Below are positions 27,326 to 32,369 of a stretch of 32,369 nucleotides of DNA, piece after piece; position 1 is the stretch's first letter; every line of letters begins with the position of its first letter. Made by a program: the position numbers and the translations under genes. The DNA comes from Gammaproteobacteria bacterium. GTDB taxonomy: Bacteria; Pseudomonadota; Gammaproteobacteria; Pseudomonadales; Pseudomonadaceae. The stretch is taken from NCBI GenBank assembly GCA_018826895.1, contig JAHJYA010000077.1, forward strand, positions 1 to 32,369, given 5' to 3'. The notes beneath the pieces were generated by a model that did not search any database, was not told where the DNA came from, and worked only from the letters and a program-made list of their open reading frames with translations.

Positions 27326-28484
27326 CGGCAAAACCCAGGCTGCCCTGCTTGGTCAGTTCGAGGAGCAGGTTACGCCCTTCGTCGTCGACCAGCCATGGGC
27401 CGAGGTTGTCGATATGCAGGGCGTCGGCCGCACAGACCAGCTTCAGCAGTTCGCGCAGGCTGGCCGAGAGCAGGCGGCTCTGGCCGCTGGCGAACAGCAC
27501 CAGGTCGTCGCCGACTTCGGACCAGGCCAGGCGGGCGCTGGGGTTGCGGATCAGTACTGCGCCTTCTTCGAGGGCGCCGAGCAGACCGTCTTCGTCGATC
27601 TCGATACCGGCGACCAGCTCCGGGTAGCGTGGCTCGGTCATAAACTGGCCGAACCAGGTCATCAGCAGGCGTTCATCGCTCATGTGCTCATGCAGCAACG
27701 CTTTGAGGCGATCCAGGGCATCGCGCTGGATCTGTGTCGGGTCGCTTGTCGGCTGCGCATCGGCATCCCGGTAGCGCTCTTCGTCAGGCAGGAACTGGCC
27801 GAGAAAATCGGTGAAATGGGTCAGAACTTCAGCGGCGCTTGGCGCCCGGAAGCCTACGGAATACGTCATACAGTCATCCTCAGCGGTACCACAGTGGGCC
27901 AGAAGCGGCGGCAGATAGAGCATGTCGCCGGGTTCCAGCACCCATTCTTCAGTTTTAGCGAATTCAGCGAGGATCTTCAGATCCGCGTGTTCCAGCATAG
28001 GACTCTCGGAGTCGCACATCTGGCCAATCTGCCAGCGGCGCTTGCCGAACCCCTGGAGCAGGAACACGTCGTAGTTGTCGAAATGTGGGCCTACACCGCC
28101 GCCAGGTGCGGCGAAGCTGATCATCACGTCGTCGATGCGCCACTTGGGCAGAAACTTGAACTGCTCCAGCAGTTCGGCCACTTCCGGGACGAACTGATCG
28201 ACTGCCTGGACCAGCAGGGTCCAGTCACGTTCTGGCAGCTGGCCGAAGGCGTCTTCGGCAAAGGGTCCGCGACGCAGCTCCCAGGGGCGCTCGCCGTGCT
28301 CGATGACCAGACGCGACTCGATTTCTTCTTCCAGGGCCAGGCCCGCCAGCTCGTCCGGCGAAATCGGGCTCTCGAAGTCAGGGATGGCCTGGCGCACTAG
28401 CAGGGGTTTCTTCTGCCAGTAGTCGCGCATGAACTCGCGAGCCGTCAAACCGCCCAGAAGTTGTAGCGGAGTATCAGGATTCAT
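27318..28484 (-). CDS. roxA: Ribosomal protein uL16 arginine hydroxylase (RoxA/YcfD)
   Basis: A 388-residue JmjC-type cupin dioxygenase using Fe(II) and 2-oxoglutarate. The E. coli homologue YcfD hydroxylates an arginine of ribosomal protein L16. The iron triad is visible as H134 and D136 (VGPHFDNYDVF) and H197 (PPLLAHCGTAEDDC). Before it is the family N-terminus LGGLTAREFMRDYWQKKPLLVRQA, and after it come a helical dimerisation region and a winged-helix C-terminus (about 290-388), as in YcfD. The start at 28484 has AAGG seven bases upstream. It is the first gene of a tightly overlapping set with GNAT, PLD-like and secretin-domain genes. The purB terminator lies just before it, so the cluster probably has its own promoter. 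Confidence 0.9.
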   Translation of the reverse strand: MNPDTPLQLLGGLTAREFMRDYWQKKPLLVRQAIPDFESPISPDELAGLALEEEIESRLVIEHGERPWELRRGPFAEDAFGQLPERDWTLLVQAVDQFVPEVAELLEQFKFLPKWRIDDVMISFAAPGGGVGPHFDNYDVFLLQGFGKRRWQIGQMCDSESPMLEHADLKILAEFAKTEEWVLEPGDMLYLPPLLAHCGTAEDDCMTYSVGFRAPSAAEVLTHFTDFLGQFLPDEERYRDADAQPTSDPTQIQRDALDRLKALLHEHMSDERLLMTWFGQFMTEPRYPELVAGIEIDEDGLLGALEEGAVLIRNPSARLAWSEVGDDLVLFASGQSRLLSASLRELLKLVCAADALHIDNLGPWLVDDEGRNLLLELTKQGSLGFADE

Positions 28485-28519
28485 TGCTAAGCCCTTGAAA
28501 TAAATAAAAGCCTGAAAAA

Positions 28520-28544
28520 GAAAACGCCCGGCATAGCCGGGCGT
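28520..28544 (-). terminator. Intrinsic terminator of purB
   Basis: A 9-bp stem ACGCCCGGC (28524-28532) / GCCGGGCGT (28536-28544) with a 3-base loop is followed, on the minus strand, by TTTTCTTTTT. It lies 18 bases after the purB stop. Confidence 0.88.
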
Positions 28545-28561
28545 CAGAGGGCTATTGCCGG

Positions 28562-29979
<1,418 letters not shown>

Positions 29980-30019
29980 CATGAAATCGCCCTGAATTCG
30001 TCGTGCCTGTGGGCGCGAC

Positions 30020-30877
30020 TCAGGCCTTGCGACGCAGAATGGCCAGCAAGCTGGCAGAAAAAATCAGCCCGGCACCCAGCAATGAGGTCAGGCCGGGGGT
30101 TTCGCCCCAGCGCCACCAGGCGATCGCGCCGGCGAAGACGATGGCCAGGTAAGCCACCGGCCCGATCAGTCCGGGCGGGGCCAAGGCATAGGCCTGGGAC
30201 ATTATCAGTTGGCTGACAGTCGCCAGTAACCCGATACCCAGCAGCAGGAGCAGGGTATGACCATCCAGTGGCTGCCAGGCCCAGAGCAAGGGGATGGCGG
30301 AGGCGAGGGTGCTGAACAACGTGAAATAAAACACGATGCGGTAGGTCGGCTCGGTGTCGCTCATCTCGCGAATGGAGACGAAGGCGAACGCGGCCATGAT
30401 GCTGGCAGCCAGGCCGACCAGCGCCTGGCCCTCGAACAGTGCAGCAGAGGGCCGTGCCACCAGTAATACACCGGCCAGCCCCAGTAATGATGTGCAGAGA
30501 ATACGTGCGCTCAGCGGCTCCTTGAGCCACCACCAGGCGATCAGCGGGGTGAACAGCGGCGCCGAGTAGGTGAACAGCATGGCGTCGGCCAGCGGCAGGT
30601 GGGCGATGGCGTAGAAGAAACAGTACATGGCTGCCAGGCCATAGCCGGTGCGCCACAGATGGGCGCGCAGGCGCGTCGTGCGCAATGGGCGCACGCCTTT
30701 GATGAGCAGCAACGGAAGAAAGAACAGCACGCCGACGGCATTGCGAAAGAACACCACTGACTCGTTATTTACTGTCCCGGAGATTTCGCGAATGCCCACG
30801 CCCATCAGGGCGAACAGCAAGGCAGACAGCGCCAGCAGCGCCGCGCCCTGCAGTGGCCGAGTCTGCCGGCCGCTCAT
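30020..30877 (-). CDS. DMT-superfamily (EamA) transporter
   Basis: A 285-residue inner-membrane protein with ten predicted helices arranged as two EamA repeats (about 10-140 and 150-282). The first repeat opens LLALSALLFALMGVGIREIS and has FFRNAVGVLFFLPLL; the second has FEGQALVGLAASIMAAFAFVSIREMS and ends ASLLAILRRKA. The family exports amino acids, metabolites or drugs and the substrate cannot be predicted. The start at 30877 lies three bases after the hflD stop, so it is in the mnmA-hflD transcription unit. No terminator is seen before purB. Confidence 0.85.
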   Translation of the reverse strand: MSGRQTRPLQGAALLALSALLFALMGVGIREISGTVNNESVVFFRNAVGVLFFLPLLLIKGVRPLRTTRLRAHLWRTGYGLAAMYCFFYAIAHLPLADAMLFTYSAPLFTPLIAWWWLKEPLSARILCTSLLGLAGVLLVARPSAALFEGQALVGLAASIMAAFAFVSIREMSDTEPTYRIVFYFTLFSTLASAIPLLWAWQPLDGHTLLLLLGIGLLATVSQLIMSQAYALAPPGLIGPVAYLAIVFAGAIAWWRWGETPGLTSLLGAGLIFSASLLAILRRKA

Positions 30878-30880
30878 CGG

Positions 30881-31501
30881 TTAGCCGCGCAGCAGTGGGT
30901 AGAGTTCTTTGAGCAAGCGGCCGCGGCTGAAGACCAACTGCCAGCGATGTCCGCCAAGCTGGCGCCACAGACGCGCCGAGCGGACACCGGCGAGCAGCAG
31001 GGCGCGGATTTTCGAGGCATTGTTCACTTGCTGCAAATGGCGCATGTCGCCTTGCACCTGAATGCGCTGGCGGAAGGTGCTGATGGTGTCCTGATACAGG
31101 CCGCCGCAGGAGGCGATGACGTTCTCGTGAACCAGGCCGAAGTGCTCGACCTGTTGCTGGATCTGGTCCAGGCGACTGCCCATGATCTGCAGCAGGTCAT
31201 CGCGCTTGGCCAGTTGCCGTTCCAGGCTCAGCAGCCCCAGCGTGTAGCGCAATGGGTCGCGCTGTAACGTGCCGGGGTCGCGCTCCAGGGCGCTGGCAAG
31301 GGCGCGGTAGCCGTCACGCAGGTTGAGGTCGTCGCCGCCATAGACGTCAAGGGTGGTCTTGGGATCGCGGATCAGCAGGCTGCCGAGCATGCAGCCCAGG
31401 GCCGCTTCGCTGATCTGGCCGGTCTTGGCGACCTTGTCGACCAGGGCCGTGGCCTCGAAAACGGCGGCCAGGGCGACCAACTGCTCCTGAGTCGGGGTCA
31501 T
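30881..31501 (-). CDS. hflD: High frequency lysogenization protein HflD
   Basis: A 206-residue, mostly helical protein of the HflD family, which is peripherally associated with the inner membrane. In E. coli it binds the phage lambda CII protein; the housekeeping role is unclear. The N-terminus [20 protein letters not shown] and the segments [16 protein letters not shown] and [24 protein letters not shown] are the recognisable family blocks. The ATG at 31501 overlaps the mnmA stop (ATGA), so translation is probably coupled. The frame stays open upstream through mnmA but this longer reading makes no sense as protein. The mnmA-hflD order is conserved in gammaproteobacteria. Confidence 0.93.
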   Translation of the reverse strand: MTPTQEQLVALAAVFEATALVDKVAKTGQISEAALGCMLGSLLIRDPKTTLDVYGGDDLNLRDGYRALASALERDPGTLQRDPLRYTLGLLSLERQLAKRDDLLQIMGSRLDQIQQQVEHFGLVHENVIASCGGLYQDTISTFRQRIQVQGDMRHLQQVNNASKIRALLLAGVRSARLWRQLGGHRWQLVFSRGRLLKELYPLLRG

Positions 31502-32369
31502 GGGCGTGCGTCCTCGTGGTACCAGGGTTCGGCTGTTTCGATGACGCCGCCGCCCAGGCAGATATCGCCGTCGTAGAACACCACGGACTGGCCGGGAGTT
31601 ACCGCGCGCTGCGGTTCGTCGAAGGTGGCGCGGTAGCCGTCGGCGGTTTTTTCCAGGGTGCAGGCTTGGTCGCCTTGGCGATAGCGAACTTTGGCGGTGA
31701 GGCGACGCGGTGTGCTCAGGTCGACCGGGTTGACCCAATAGATTTCGGACGCCAGCAATGCCCGTGAGAACAGCCAGGGATGCTCGTTGCCCTGGCCAAC
31801 GATCAGTACGTTGCGCGTCAGGTCCTTTTTGAGCACGTACCAGGGCTCGTCGCTGGCGTCCTTCTGGCCGCCGATACCCAGGCCCTGGCGCTGGCCGATG
31901 GTGTGGTACATCAGACCGTGGTGTTTGCCAATCGCCAGGCCTTCGGTGGTTTCGATGACGCCTGGCTGGGCGGGCAGGTACTGCTTGAGGAAATCGCTGA
32001 AACGCCGTTCGCCGATAAAACAGATGCCGGTGGAGTCCTTCTTTTTTGCTGTGGCCAGGGCGTATTTCTCGGCAATTGCGCGCACGGCGGGCTTTTCCAG
32101 CTCGCCGACCGGGAACAGGGTCTTGGCGATCTGTTCGCCGCCCACCGCATGCAGGAAGTAGCTCTGGTCCTTGTTCGGGTCCAGGCCCTTGAGCAGCTCC
32201 GTGCGCCCGTCGAGGTCGCGACGGCGCACGTAGTGACCGGTGGCGATAAGGTCGGCGCCTAGCATCAGGGCGTAATCGAGGAACGCCTTGAACTTGATTT
32301 CGCGGTTGCACAGGATGTCCGGGTTGGGCGTGCGTCCGGCCTTGTATTCGGCCAGGAAATGCTCGAACA
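31498..32369 (-). CDS. mnmA: tRNA-specific 2-thiouridylase MnmA (5' end outside the window)
   Basis: The C-terminal 289 residues of MnmA (also TrmU), which puts sulfur on U34 of tRNA for Lys, Glu and Gln using ATP and a TusE or IscS-derived persulfide. The family length is about 375, so roughly 85 residues, including the ATP-binding SGGVDSS loop, lie beyond the right edge. Both catalytic cysteines are visible: the nucleophile in [14 protein letters not shown] and the persulfide cysteine in [13 protein letters not shown]. The family motifs [23 protein letters not shown] and [14 protein letters not shown] are also intact. The reading frame runs open to position 32369. It starts the mnmA-hflD-DMT unit. 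Confidence 0.95.
   Translation of the reverse strand, partial: FEHFLAEYKAGRTPNPDILCNREIKFKAFLDYALMLGADLIATGHYVRRRDLDGRTELLKGLDPNKDQSYFLHAVGGEQIAKTLFPVGELEKPAVRAIAEKYALATAKKKDSTGICFIGERRFSDFLKQYLPAQPGVIETTEGLAIGKHHGLMYHTIGQRQGLGIGGQKDASDEPWYVLKKDLTRNVLIVGQGNEHPWLFSRALLASEIYWVNPVDLSTPRRLTAKVRYRQGDQACTLEKTADGYRATFDEPQRAVTPGQSVVFYDGDICLGGGVIETAEPWYHEDARP

Noticed and set aside
30881..32311. A 476-codon reading of the hflD frame extending through mnmA
   Set aside because: The part upstream of 31501 is an out-of-frame reading of mnmA, rich in R and P. The family start of HflD is at 31501, overlapping the mnmA stop.

Overview
The window is a chromosomal stretch of a Pseudomonas-like gammaproteobacterium. 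The G+C content is high and the gene order follows, as I remember it, the Pseudomonas aeruginosa core region PA2626-PA2659: mnmA, hflD, a DMT transporter, purB, roxA, GNAT, two hypotheticals, aceA, nuoA-N, a chemoreceptor, a transporter and a bqs-type two-component system. The synteny comes from memory, not from a database search. I see no phage, insertion sequence, CRISPR array, tRNA or rRNA.

Layout. (1) 1-208 holds a roughly 100-bp imperfect palindrome and then a putative regulated promoter. (2) 215-2830, plus strand, is a compact operon: two paralogous exported PepSY proteins, an OmpR-type response regulator and its sensor kinase (BqsR/BqsS-like). (3) 2929-3525, minus strand, is a flavodoxin-fold NAD(P)H-FMN reductase. 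(4) 3761-8041, plus strand, carries an Na+/H+ antiporter-family transporter, a CtpM-like sCache chemoreceptor and an AI-2E-family permease. (5) 8095-22995, minus strand, is the complete proton-pumping NADH dehydrogenase operon nuoABCDEFGHIJKLMN with fused nuoCD. (6) 23368-24963, minus strand, is isocitrate lyase with a long upstream region. (7) 25453-28484, minus strand, is an overlapping four-gene cluster: ribosomal oxygenase RoxA, GNAT, a PLD-like protein and a secretin-domain exported protein. (8) 28562-32369, minus strand, holds purB, a DMT transporter, hflD and the 3' part of mnmA.

How it works together. Most of the window is core energy and carbon metabolism. Complex I oxidises NADH, isocitrate lyase diverts isocitrate into the glyoxylate shunt when cells grow on acetate or fatty acids, and the CtpM-like receptor probably senses C4 dicarboxylates such as malate. 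PurB, MnmA, HflD and RoxA are housekeeping purine, tRNA and ribosome functions.

The points most worth a second look are regulatory: a sigma-28 (FliA)-type promoter whose -10 element lies inside the terminator hairpin of the preceding gene (5115-5154); a long-linker RccR-type operator just upstream of a sigma-70 promoter for aceA, implying a leader of about 380 nt; a BqsR-type tandem box before the PepSY/BqsRS operon; and the unexplained palindrome at the left edge. I did not find a convincing wholly new multi-gene system.
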